Assembly (NCBI GenBank): GCA_028290665.1
Contig: JAQGJK010000026.1
Location: forward strand, 1-64,000
Reading direction: 5' to 3'
DNA from: Devosia sp.
GTDB lineage: Bacteria > Pseudomonadota > Alphaproteobacteria > Rhizobiales > Devosiaceae
Length of the DNA stretch: 64,000 nucleotides
The notes beneath the pieces are model-generated. The model had not been told where the DNA came from, did not search any database, and was given only the letters and a program-made list of their open reading frames with translations. Positions 45,506 through 53,825 of this stretch are shown here, piece by piece. A program made the translations under genes and the position numbers. Positions within the stretch are counted from its first letter, which is position 1. Each line of letters starts with the position of its first letter.

Positions 45506-45534
45506 GGCCGGGCCACGTGCCCGGCCTTTTTTTT
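45506..45534 (+). terminator. Rho-independent terminator after rplI
   Basis: Perfect 8-bp stem GGCCGGGC / GCCCGGCC with loop CACGT, followed by eight T residues (45527-45534), 25 bases after the rplI stop codon. This is the strongest terminator in the window. Confidence 0.92.
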
Positions 45535-45626
45535 GAAGCCGCACTGTAGAATTGCCGTGCTACAGCACTGTTGAGACTCAAACTAGCGCCAACCTCAGCT
45601 GCAGACGAATAGCCGAAGGCCAGACG

Positions 45627-46295
45627 ATGAACCCGATACTGGTTTTTCTGCTCGTGTTGGCCGTGATTCTTCTCGTAACAGCAACCGGTGTTTGGCAAAT
45701 CGTTCGCCTGCATCGAGTGCTTTGGGTAAGAAGCCGCCCGGAACAACTTCTAAAGCGCACAATGATTCTCAGCTCCGCTGTTGTCATCGCCGCGTCGCCG
45801 TTTGCCGCTAACTATTTTTGGATGCGCAATGCGGTTCTAAGTCGAGTTCCCGCGCCGCTTGAAGTTGCAGAAATCGAATATCAGCTCGAGCAAAGCTGGG
45901 GGATTGGGGGACCCGGTGATAATGAAACCGGCTTAGTTATTTATCGACTAACCGATGCTAGCGCTGATTGGGCGCGAAGTCGTGGGTCGATTCTCGATGA
46001 GGCGCTATCAAGCGATCGGGGTGCATGGCAACCCACGCCGGTGGATGATAAGAGCAAGCCTAGTGATTGGCACCCGTATGACGATGAGCTTCCAGATTTG
46101 ATGGCGCCTCACCCACCGGAACTCCACGAATATTTGGAAAAATATGGCTTCACGATCGACATCGAAGAAGGTCGAGAGCTAGAAGTGAACCATGCAATTC
46201 AGACATCGGGTTCTTTTTATGCAAAGGGGAAGGGTGGCAGTGTGACGGTAGTTGATTCCGAGCGGGGCAAAGTCTACTTTTTCTATGCTGGATAA
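45627..46295 (+). CDS. Hypothetical membrane-anchored protein, low-GC
   Basis: A 222-residue protein not recognised. Two hydrophobic segments near the N-terminus (PILVFLLVLAVILLVTATGVW, and ILSSAVVIAASPFAANYFW) are followed by a soluble acidic domain (about 85-222) with LPDLMAPHPPELHEYLEKYGFTIDIEEG. Base composition and codon use (many A/T-ending codons such as GAT, TTA, TTT) differ clearly from neighbours, which suggests recent acquisition. ATG at 45627 with GAAGG upstream. It lies after the rplI terminator and before the PqqD operon. Confidence 0.6.
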   Translation: MNPILVFLLVLAVILLVTATGVWQIVRLHRVLWVRSRPEQLLKRTMILSSAVVIAASPFAANYFWMRNAVLSRVPAPLEVAEIEYQLEQSWGIGGPGDNETGLVIYRLTDASADWARSRGSILDEALSSDRGAWQPTPVDDKSKPSDWHPYDDELPDLMAPHPPELHEYLEKYGFTIDIEEGRELEVNHAIQTSGSFYAKGKGGSVTVVDSERGKVYFFYAG

Positions 46296-46399
46296 AGCCG
46301 AGGCTGCTTCCTATTCCACCCAGCTTTTCTGCCTTAGCGAAACTCTCACCGATTATGAAGTTCGTTTTGCTCCGTCACCCCGCGGGCAAGTTGAACTAG

Positions 46400-46429
46400 G
46401 AGCGCTTTTGCGCGACACTGGAAGCGCTC
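46400..46429. promoter_or_regulatory. Inverted repeat upstream of the PqqD operon
   Basis: GAGCGCTT (46400-46407) and AAGCGCTC (46422-46429) are perfect 8-bp inverted repeats with 14 bases between, 46 bp before the TTG start of the PqqD gene. A possible operator for the accessory operon; no convincing -10 was seen. Confidence 0.35.
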
Positions 46430-46474
46430 ACGTCGCGGTTCGCGCGTTGACGCGCCCCTTCGTGGAGACCCGCC

Positions 46475-46900
46475 TTGGCCCATCTGCCAACTGAGACTTT
46501 CGCCATCGCCAGCCCCGAGATCGCCGCCGAGGATTTCGATGGCGAGTTCGTCGTGCTTAACATGGAAACCGGCAAATATTTCAGCGTCGCCAAGGCCGCA
46601 GCAGTGGTCTGGCGCGGTCTCGTCGCCGGCCTGTCGCTCGAAACGCTCGCCGCCGCGCTGCCGGCCGACGCTGCCCGTTACGCCGAAATCGCCACGCTCG
46701 TCGAATTCCTTGTCACCAACGGCCTGCTGATCGCCTCTGACGCGCCGCCCGTCACCGATGCCGGCATCGCTGCCGATCTCGCAGCCGCCGAACCGCAGTT
46801 CACCGTCGAAGTGTTCGACGACCTCGCTGATTTGTTCATTGCCGATCCGATCCACGATGTCGAAGCGACCGCCGGCTGGCCGCATCGCCCCGGCCAGTGA
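46475..46900 (+). CDS. PqqD family peptide chaperone, HPr-kinase-linked
   Basis: A 141-residue protein with a PqqD-like RRE fold (about residues 15-85: EDFDGEFVVLNMETGKYFSVAKAAAVVWRGLVAGLSLETLAAAL). PqqD domains bind leader peptides and deliver them to modifying enzymes. Its neighbour is an HPr-kinase-like protein, matching the uncharacterised system in which these two occur with a nucleotidyltransferase. The start is TTG at 46475 with GGAG 7 bases before it. The stop overlaps the kinase start (GTGA). Confidence 0.75.
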   Translation: MAHLPTETFAIASPEIAAEDFDGEFVVLNMETGKYFSVAKAAAVVWRGLVAGLSLETLAAALPADAARYAEIATLVEFLVTNGLLIASDAPPVTDAGIAADLAAAEPQFTVEVFDDLADLFIADPIHDVEATAGWPHRPGQ

Positions 46901-47958
46901 GCGCCGCGCCGATCGTCAGCGAGGCCGGCGAGGGGCAGCGCTTCGCCGCGTCCCTCCTCGCCTATGCCCGCACCGCGCCCGCCGCCGACACCGCCAGCTT
47001 CCGCCTGCCGCGGCTCGAATTCACCGTCGCCGCTGATCCCGCCTACCTAGCACTCTGCCGCCGCGCGCTGGTCGATGCCCCCGCAAGCCCGATCGCCGCA
47101 CGCATCGCGCTCGCCTACCTCGATTACGGCAGCCATCCGGACCTGCCGCCGCCGATCTGGCAGCGGCCCGATTTCATCCTCGGGCCGGCCATCTCGGGGC
47201 TCGAAACCGCAGGCTATAATGGCTGGTACGATGCCGACCGCTGCACCTGGCAATTCTTTGACCCGACGACCGGACGCGGCGTGCAGGCGATGGCCGATCC
47301 CGCCGATCTGCCGCCGTGGGAGGCCTCGTTTCCGCTGCGGATTTTCCTCCACTGGGCCTACCAGACCATCGGCATGCGGCTCATCCATGCCGGCACGCTT
47401 GGTCACGATGGCGATGGTGTGCTGCTCGCCGGCAGCGGCGGCGCCGGCAAATCCGGCACGACGCTGTCGGGTATCCTCCACGGCCTGGCGAGCGTCGGCG
47501 ACGATTACGTGGCGCTCGATCCCGAAGCGATGCGGGCCTATCCGGTGCTGAAACTGGTCAAGCAGGATGCCGGCGGCCTCGCCCGCCTCGGTCTCGATGC
47601 CGGCCGACCTGAGTTCGGCGGCACCAACTGGCAGGGCAAGCACGAGTTCGATTTCGACGCGCTCGGCCTCGGCCAGCGGGCCGAGCATCTCCACCTCAAA
47701 GCCATCATCCTGCCCCGCCTCGCCCGCGCCGCACGCTCGACCATCAGTCGCGCCACCGCCCACGCGGCGATGATCGCGCTCGCCCCGAGCAATCTCCAGC
47801 AACTGCCTGGAGCCTGGAAAACCGGGCTGCAGACCACCGCCGCGCTGGTCCGCCGGCTCCCCGCCTATAACCTCGAACTCGGCACCGATCCGGCCGAAAT
47901 CGCCGCCACCATCGGTCAGTTTCTGAAAGACAAGCCGTGGCAAAGCTCGCCGTCCTGA
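46897..47958 (+). CDS. HPr kinase-like serine kinase (HprK-related A type)
   Basis: A 353-residue protein whose C-terminal half resembles HPr kinase: LIHAGTLGHDGDGVLLAGSGGAGKSGTTL with Walker A at 179-186, then VGDDYVALDPE. The N-terminal 150 residues are not recognisable. The target is unknown; no HPr is nearby. GTG start overlapping PqqD by four bases; the 3' end overlaps the next gene by 22 bases. Probably phosphorylates a peptide or sugar handled by the PqqD protein (inference). Confidence 0.78.
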   Translation: MSAAPIVSEAGEGQRFAASLLAYARTAPAADTASFRLPRLEFTVAADPAYLALCRRALVDAPASPIAARIALAYLDYGSHPDLPPPIWQRPDFILGPAISGLETAGYNGWYDADRCTWQFFDPTTGRGVQAMADPADLPPWEASFPLRIFLHWAYQTIGMRLIHAGTLGHDGDGVLLAGSGGAGKSGTTLSGILHGLASVGDDYVALDPEAMRAYPVLKLVKQDAGGLARLGLDAGRPEFGGTNWQGKHEFDFDALGLGQRAEHLHLKAIILPRLARAARSTISRATAHAAMIALAPSNLQQLPGAWKTGLQTTAALVRRLPAYNLELGTDPAEIAATIGQFLKDKPWQSSPS

Positions 47959-48683
47959 TGCCCGCCTACAATGCGGCGCGCTACATCGGCAACGCGCTGG
48001 CCTCGCTGCTGCGCCAGCGCGACGCCGCTTCGCTCGACATCGTGGTCCTCGATGACGGCTCGACCGACGCCACCGCCGCCATTGTCCGCAGCCTCGGCGC
48101 AGCCGAAATCCGCCTGATCGAAACCGAAAACTGTGGCGTCACCGCCGCCCGCAACACCCTCCTCGCCGCCATCGCCCCCGATACCGATTTCGTCAGCTTC
48201 CTCGACAGCGACGATCTGAGCCCCGCCGGGCGTTTTGCCGCCGATCTCGCGCGGTTCGACGCCCGTCCGGAACTCGCCGTCCGCTATGGCACCATGCGGC
48301 TGTTCAGCCAAACCGGCGACGATCCCCTGGCGCCCGACCCCCGATCCACCGTCATCGACACCCGCGGCATCCACCTCGGCGCCGGTATCTACCGCCGCAC
48401 TACGCTCAGCGCCGTCGGCGCCTTCGACCTGGCGTTTAAGCAGGCCGAGGATACCGATTTCCTGCTGCGGCTGTTCGAGGCCGGCCCGGCGCTCGAAATC
48501 ACCGATGACATCGTCATGTATTATCGCCGCCACGACACCAACATGACCCGGGATACCGCCCTCGTTCGCCGCGAGTTTGCCCGCGCGCTGATGAAATCGG
48601 CGCATCGGCGACGCGGCGGCACGACGGCCCCGATCCCGCCGGGCCTGTTCGACGCCAGCAATTTCAACCAGCGGGTCGGCTGA
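47937..48683 (+). CDS. Glycosyltransferase family 2, operon copy 1
   Basis: A 248-residue GT-A glycosyltransferase: AVLMPAYNAARYIGNALASLL, DIVVLDDGSTDATAAIV, FLDSDDLSPAGR and EDTDFLLRLFEAG. GTG start at 47937 within the end of the kinase gene. Acceptor unknown. Overlaps the next glycosyltransferase by one base (TGATG). Confidence 0.87.
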   Translation: MAKLAVLMPAYNAARYIGNALASLLRQRDAASLDIVVLDDGSTDATAAIVRSLGAAEIRLIETENCGVTAARNTLLAAIAPDTDFVSFLDSDDLSPAGRFAADLARFDARPELAVRYGTMRLFSQTGDDPLAPDPRSTVIDTRGIHLGAGIYRRTTLSAVGAFDLAFKQAEDTDFLLRLFEAGPALEITDDIVMYYRRHDTNMTRDTALVRREFARALMKSAHRRRGGTTAPIPPGLFDASNFNQRVG

Positions 48684-49351
48684 TGGCACCGGGCTACAGC
48701 GTCGTCATTCCCGCCTACAACGCCGAGGCGACCATCGCCGCCGCCATCCGCTCGATCCTCGAACAGACAGTGCCAGCCGAAGCCATCATCGTCGTCGATG
48801 ACGGGTCGACCGATGGCACCGTCGCAGCCGCAACAGCCGCCGGCGCCACGGTTCTGCAGCAGGCCAATGCTGGGCCCGGAGCCGCGACCACGCGCGGCCT
48901 CGCCGCCATCCAGTCCGAGTTTCTCGCTACCCTCGATGCCGATGATCTGTGGCTACCGCACAAGCTCGAACGCCAGTTCGTGGCACTTGCCGCCGATCTC
49001 AACCTCGCCGGAGTCTTTGCGCAGATGGCCTCGTTCCGCGACGACCCCACCACTGCCGATCTCGCCTCCGGTCGCGACGGCTGGAGCCGCTCGACAATGC
49101 TGATCCGCACCGATATCGCCCGTCAAACCGGGGCCCTCATCGATCCGCCGAGCAAGATCGGCGACATGATCGACTGGCTCGCCCGGGTGCGCGAAGCCGG
49201 CCACGCCCTGCTGATGCTGCCGGAAGTCCTCGCCCTGCGCCGCATCCGCCCCGGCAGCCTCACCTATCAGCGCAGCGCCGCCGACAATGCCGGTTATCTC
49301 GCCGCGGCGCGCGCCGCCCTGCTCCGCCGTCGCGCCAGGGACAGCCAATGA
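48683..49351 (+). CDS. Glycosyltransferase family 2, operon copy 2
   Basis: A 222-residue GT-A glycosyltransferase: YSVVIPAYNAEATIAAAIRSILEQT, AIIVVDDGSTDGTVAAA, GPGAATTRGLAA and LDADDLWLPHKL. The C-terminal part is short. It overlaps the upstream copy by one base and the nucleotidyltransferase by four (ATGA). Confidence 0.87.
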   Translation: MAPGYSVVIPAYNAEATIAAAIRSILEQTVPAEAIIVVDDGSTDGTVAAATAAGATVLQQANAGPGAATTRGLAAIQSEFLATLDADDLWLPHKLERQFVALAADLNLAGVFAQMASFRDDPTTADLASGRDGWSRSTMLIRTDIARQTGALIDPPSKIGDMIDWLARVREAGHALLMLPEVLALRRIRPGSLTYQRSAADNAGYLAAARAALLRRRARDSQ

Positions 49352-50409
49352 ACCCATCCGTGGCAAAATTCCCCAGCTACGCCTGGGCGTGGCCGACCGG
49401 CGGGCGCGACCAGTTGCTGCGCGCGGCGATCCTGCCCGACCGCAACGCCGCCGCTGCGTCGTATCGCGACTGGCATGCCGCCCATGCCTTCGAGGCCTCG
49501 ACATTTACCGAACAGCGCCTGCTCGTCGCCATCTCGACGCGCCTCGGTCCCGACATCCCGGACGTCCCCGAGCGCGCCCGGCTCATAGGGATCGAGCGCA
49601 TGATGTGGACCCGGTCGATTGCGGCGCTGAAGGTCGCAAGCCTCGGCGTCAGCGAACTCCGCGCTGCCGGCCTCGACGTCATGGTATTCAAGGGCGCCGC
49701 CCGCGCCGCCATCGACATCCACGATTTACGGGGCCGCATCGCCCATGACATCGACCTGCTGCTGCATCCAACCGAATTCCGCCGCGGCATCGATACGCTG
49801 CTGGCAGCCGGCTGGACACTCAACGAGCCCGGCAATCCCGATACGGCCTTCGCCCTCGACATCAGGCGCGGTGAACATGGCAAGCTCGACGTTCACCGCT
49901 ATCCCCTGCACCAGTTGCAGCGCGGCGACGCCGTCGATGCCGGCATTTGGCAGCGCGCCACGCGCCATCAATTTCTCGGCCAATCGGTCGCCGTCCCCGC
50001 CACCGAGGATCGCCTCGTCATCGCCATCGCCCATGGCGGCATCGATGGCCACGCCCACAGCGACTGGCTGGTCGATTGCGCCCGGTTGATCGTCGAGCAG
50101 CCGATCGACTGGGAGTTGTTCGTCGCGCTCTGCGAAACCCGCGACATTCACGCCTATGCGGCGATCGCACTGACTTATCTGCACGATGCCTGTGCCGTTC
50201 CGATTCCCGCGCCAGTGCTCGACCGGATTAAATCCCTCGGCCGGCGCTCGCCGACGAAACTCTGGGGCGCGCTCTTGCAGGCTCGTCCGAAGCGCGAGCA
50301 CACCGCGCTAAGCACCGTTGGCCGCGGCATTTCCCGTGGCATTCGCCTCGCAAAACGTGCCGCTACGCTGCGCCAGCTTGGTGCAGGTGGGACGAAATCG
50401 CGCGGCTGA
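49348..50409 (+). CDS. Nucleotidyltransferase family protein (NTP_transf_5 type)
   Basis: A 353-residue protein of the uncharacterised nucleotidyltransferase family: VMVFKGAARAAIDIHDLRGRIAHDIDLLLHP holds the KG and the catalytic DxDxL, and WTLNEPGNPDTAFALDIRRGEHGKLDVHRYP follows. It closes the PqqD-kinase-GT-GT operon. The upstream open frame from 48949 is a shadow of the glycosyltransferase. Confidence 0.8.
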   Translation: MNPSVAKFPSYAWAWPTGGRDQLLRAAILPDRNAAAASYRDWHAAHAFEASTFTEQRLLVAISTRLGPDIPDVPERARLIGIERMMWTRSIAALKVASLGVSELRAAGLDVMVFKGAARAAIDIHDLRGRIAHDIDLLLHPTEFRRGIDTLLAAGWTLNEPGNPDTAFALDIRRGEHGKLDVHRYPLHQLQRGDAVDAGIWQRATRHQFLGQSVAVPATEDRLVIAIAHGGIDGHAHSDWLVDCARLIVEQPIDWELFVALCETRDIHAYAAIALTYLHDACAVPIPAPVLDRIKSLGRRSPTKLWGALLQARPKREHTALSTVGRGISRGIRLAKRAATLRQLGAGGTKSRG

Positions 50410-50547
50410 GTCCATAAGAGGCGCCATCACTTGCCTTCAAGTATTCACAGTTTGTTCTTAGTTTTCCCCGCAATCCTCACTTCCCGCCCAGCCCCAGATT
50501 CGGGTCGGGAACGAGTCGCTTTGGCAGGTCCGGGGCGGTACCAATCG

Positions 50548-50562
50548 TTAACAAATTGTTAA
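50548..50562. promoter_or_regulatory. CtrA-type box upstream of dnaB
   Basis: TTAA-CAAATTG-TTAA is an exact match to the alphaproteobacterial CtrA consensus TTAA-N7-TTAA, and is also a 7-bp perfect palindrome. It lies 16 bp before the dnaB ATG, where bound CtrA would repress or shape transcription. Confidence 0.6.
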
Positions 50563-50578
50563 GACCAGAGTAGTCGAC

Positions 50579-52066
50579 ATGGCCGAGCCGCTCCCGTTCA
50601 TCCGTCCCGCCGAGGAGAAATCCTTCCGCCTCGCGCCGCACAATGTCGAAGCCGAGCAGGCGCTGCTGGGTGCCATTCTGGTCAATAACGAAGCCTTCTA
50701 CCGGGTCTCGGACTTCCTCGACCCGCTGCATTTCTACGAGCCGATCCACCGCGAAATCTACGAGATTTGCGCCAAAATCATCCGTGCCGGCAAAGTTGCG
50801 ACGCCGATCACGCTGAAGACCTTCCTGCCCGACAATCTCATTGCCGACGTCACCATGTCGCAGTATTTGGCGCGGCTGGCGCAGGAAGCTACCACGGTCA
50901 TCAATGCCGCCGATTTCGGCCGTGCCGTCCACGATCTTGCCATCCGCCGCCAGCTGATTCTGATCGGCGAGGAGATGACGGCGACCGCCTATGAGGCCGA
51001 CGTCGAGACCACCCCGGTCAAGCAGATCGAGGAGGCGGAAAAGTCACTGTTCGAGCTAGCCGAAAAGGGCCGCTACGATGGCGGCTTCCAGGATTTCAAT
51101 TCGGCCCTCAAAGACGCCATTGCTATGGCCGGCGAGGCCTACTCGCGTGATGGCTCGCTGTCGGGCACCGCGACGGGCCTGACCGATCTCGACCGGCTGA
51201 TGGGCGGATTGCAGCGCTCGGATCTGATCATTCTCGCGGCGCGGCCGGCGATGGGCAAGACCTCGCTTGCCACCAACATCGCCTTCCATGTCGCCAAAAC
51301 CTGGCGCGGCGACGTGACCCCGGACGGGCATCGCAAGACTGTCGATGGTGGTATCGTCGGCTTCTTTTCCCTCGAAATGAGTGCCGAGCAACTGGCGACC
51401 CGAATCCTTGCCGAGCAGTCGGGAATTTCGTCCTCGGACATCAGGCGTGGCAATATCCATGAAAGCCAGTTCGGGCGGCTGGTCGATGTCTCCAACCTCC
51501 TCGCCCAGATTCCGCTCTACATCGACGACAGCGGCGGTCTCTCGGTCGGCCAGCTCGCCGCCCGCGCCCGCCGCCTCAAGCGCCAGAAGGGACTCGATCT
51601 CCTGATCATCGACTATGTTCAGCTGCTGTCGGGCTCATCGCGCAAGGCCAATGAAAATCGCGTGCAGGAACTGACCGAGATCACGACGAAGCTGAAGGCG
51701 CTCGCCAAGGAACTCGAAGTGCCGATCATCGGCGTCGCCCAGCTTAGCCGCGCGGTCGAATCGCGCGACGACAAGCACCCGCAACTCGCCGATCTGCGTG
51801 ATTCGGGGTCCATCGAGCAGGACGCCGACGTGGTGCTGTTCGTTTACCGCGAGGAATATTACCTCAAAAACAAGGAGCCGCGCGAAGGCACGCCGGAACA
51901 TCTCGCTTGGCAGGCAGAAATGGAAATGGTGCATGGCCGCGCCGAAGTGATCATCAGCAAGCAGCGCCATGGCCCGACCGGCACGGTGCAGCTGCAGTTC
52001 GAGGCCAACCTGACGCGGTTTTCCAATCTCGCCCACAGCGATTACCTGCCCGAACGGCAGGAATAG
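50579..52066 (+). CDS. dnaB: Replicative DNA helicase DnaB
   Basis: A 495-residue hexameric 5'-3' helicase. N-terminal primase-interacting domain (APHNVEAEQALLGAILVNNEAFYRV), linker, and RecA-like domain with Walker A ARPAMGKTSLATNIA, LFSLEMSAEQLATRILAEQSG (read here as FFSLEM), LLIIDYVQLLSG and the arginine-finger region SRAVESRDDKHPQLADLRDSGSIEQDAD. ATG at 50579 with no strong ribosome site. A CtrA-type box is just upstream. Confidence 0.97.
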   Translation: MAEPLPFIRPAEEKSFRLAPHNVEAEQALLGAILVNNEAFYRVSDFLDPLHFYEPIHREIYEICAKIIRAGKVATPITLKTFLPDNLIADVTMSQYLARLAQEATTVINAADFGRAVHDLAIRRQLILIGEEMTATAYEADVETTPVKQIEEAEKSLFELAEKGRYDGGFQDFNSALKDAIAMAGEAYSRDGSLSGTATGLTDLDRLMGGLQRSDLIILAARPAMGKTSLATNIAFHVAKTWRGDVTPDGHRKTVDGGIVGFFSLEMSAEQLATRILAEQSGISSSDIRRGNIHESQFGRLVDVSNLLAQIPLYIDDSGGLSVGQLAARARRLKRQKGLDLLIIDYVQLLSGSSRKANENRVQELTEITTKLKALAKELEVPIIGVAQLSRAVESRDDKHPQLADLRDSGSIEQDADVVLFVYREEYYLKNKEPREGTPEHLAWQAEMEMVHGRAEVIISKQRHGPTGTVQLQFEANLTRFSNLAHSDYLPERQE

Positions 52067-52139
52067 CAGCCGTCTCCCGCCGACAATCGCTGTGCCCTTG
52101 TTGCACCGCCGCCCCTCCGTTCGGATCGGCGTCGGCGCG

Positions 52140-52169
52140 TTGAGCTTTTCGTCACCATAAATGCATACT
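52140..52169 (+). promoter_or_regulatory. Possible alr promoter
   Basis: TTGAGC (52140-52145) and CATACT (52164-52169), spaced by 18 bases, about 50 bp before the alr start, in a 152-bp gene-free spacer. GGGGAG is the ribosome site. Confidence 0.35.
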
Positions 52170-52218
52170 ATCCCCTCGGTCGGGATGACCCGTCGCGGCG
52201 GCGGGGAGTGGGGTTGAT

Positions 52219-53343
52219 ATGACGACGACGGGCCTTGGCGGGCGCCTGACGGTCGATCTCGGAGCGCTAGCGCGGAACTGGCGCGCGCTCGACAAGGTCA
52301 GCGCCGGCGCACTCACCGGCGCGGTGATCAAGGCCGATGCTTATGGCACCGGGCTGGTTCCGGCCGCCCTCGCATTGTCGGCCGCCGGGGCGATGTTCTT
52401 TTTCGTCGCGACGCCCGATGAAGGCGTGGCGCTGCGCGGCGCCCTCCCAAAGGCCCACATCTTCGTGCTCGACGGCCTTTATCCTGGGGCCGCCGAACTC
52501 TATGTCCGCGAGCGGCTGATGCCGGCCATCGCCTCGCTCGAAATGCTCGAGGAATGGCTCGCGCATTGCGTCAAGCACGGCCAGGCCTTCCCGGCGGCGT
52601 TCCATTTCGACACCGGCATGAACCGCCTCGGGTTTCGGCACAACGATGTACCGGTGGTCCGCCAGCTCAGCGAGCAGCTCGGGTTCCAGCCGCAGATGGT
52701 GATGAGCCACCTCGCCTGCGCCGATAGCCCGGCGCATGAAAAGAACCGCACCCAGCTGGCGCTGTTCCAGGCCGTGGTGCAGCAATTCCCCAACATCCCC
52801 GCCTCGTTCGCCAACTCGGCCGGGCTGATGACCGGCCGTGAATATCATTTCCAGATGGTCCGCCCCGGCATCGCCCTGTTCGGCGGGCGGGCGGTCAACG
52901 GTCGCAAGAACCCGATGTCGCCGGTGGTCACCCTCGAAGCGCCAATCCTGCAGGTCAAGGAAGCCAAGACCGGCGAGAGCGTAGGCTACGGCGCCAGCTA
53001 CACCATCGATCGCGACAGCCGCCTCGCGGTGATCGGCCTCGGCTATGCCGATGGGTTCCTGCGCTCGATTTCCGGCACCAACATCCGCGCCGGCGGGCGG
53101 GCACTGGTGCGCGGGCAACTGGTTCCGATCGCCGGCCGGGTGTCGATGGACCTCATCGTCCTCGACGTCACCGAGCTTGGCGACAACCTCCCCGTCCCCG
53201 GAGAAATGGTCGAACTGCTCGGCCCCAACGTCTCCGTCGACGATCAGGCCGATGCCGCCGGCACCATCGGCTATGAACTGCTGACGGCACTCAAGGGCCG
53301 CTACAACCGTACCTATGTCGGCGGGCCCGAACGGCCCAAATGA
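52219..53343 (+). CDS. alr: Alanine racemase
   Basis: A 374-residue PLP enzyme making D-alanine for peptidoglycan. Lys38 in AVIKADAYGTG binds PLP; the second base is the Tyr in SVGYGASYTI. The HFDTGMNRLGF and PGIALFGG motifs are intact. ATG at 52219. Confidence 0.96.
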   Translation: MTTTGLGGRLTVDLGALARNWRALDKVSAGALTGAVIKADAYGTGLVPAALALSAAGAMFFFVATPDEGVALRGALPKAHIFVLDGLYPGAAELYVRERLMPAIASLEMLEEWLAHCVKHGQAFPAAFHFDTGMNRLGFRHNDVPVVRQLSEQLGFQPQMVMSHLACADSPAHEKNRTQLALFQAVVQQFPNIPASFANSAGLMTGREYHFQMVRPGIALFGGRAVNGRKNPMSPVVTLEAPILQVKEAKTGESVGYGASYTIDRDSRLAVIGLGYADGFLRSISGTNIRAGGRALVRGQLVPIAGRVSMDLIVLDVTELGDNLPVPGEMVELLGPNVSVDDQADAAGTIGYELLTALKGRYNRTYVGGPERPK

Positions 53344-53419
53344 TGTTCCCGCTCCGTTCTTGACATCGGGCTTCCGAGCCTCGAAATAAGCACTGCCCCG
53401 TCATCACAGGTTTCGCTAC

Positions 53420-53815
53420 ATGGTCTGGCTGCTCCTCGCCTCGCTTGCCCTGCTGTTTTTCATCGCCATCATGATCGGTGGCCTCGTGACAAAGCAGGTG
53501 GGCACCGAGGCCCAGACCGGACCGCGCGACGAGTTGCCGCCGCCGACGATCGAGCTCGGCCGGGCCCGCCGCGCCCTCGCCAATCTCTACGAGAGCCTGC
53601 CGATCTTCCTCACACTCGGCATCCTGATCATCATCTACAGCGCTGAAACCACGGTCACTTTCGTTGCCGGGCTGGTGTTCGTCGTCGCGCGCATCGCGCA
53701 TCTCTACTTCTATATGCGCGCCATCTCGCCGGCCCGCTCCTATGCCTATCTCGCCGGCATGCTCGCGCTGTTCGTCATGGCCGGCGGCCTGATCTGGCGG
53801 CTGATCGCCGGCTGA
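53420..53815 (+). CDS. MAPEG family membrane protein
   Basis: A 131-residue protein with four hydrophobic helices and the MAPEG core GRARRALANLYESLPIFLTLGI, RIAHLYFYMRAI. The family includes glutathione-dependent membrane enzymes; the substrate here is unknown. It sits between alr and radA in one direction. Confidence 0.87.
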   Translation: MVWLLLASLALLFFIAIMIGGLVTKQVGTEAQTGPRDELPPPTIELGRARRALANLYESLPIFLTLGILIIIYSAETTVTFVAGLVFVVARIAHLYFYMRAISPARSYAYLAGMLALFVMAGGLIWRLIAG

Positions 53816-53825
53816 TCGGACGCAC

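Noticed and set aside
46252-46494. Short frame before the PqqD gene as a possible precursor peptide
   Set aside because: No ribosome site, it overlaps both neighbours, and its sequence has no leader/core layout; kept only as a weak possibility.
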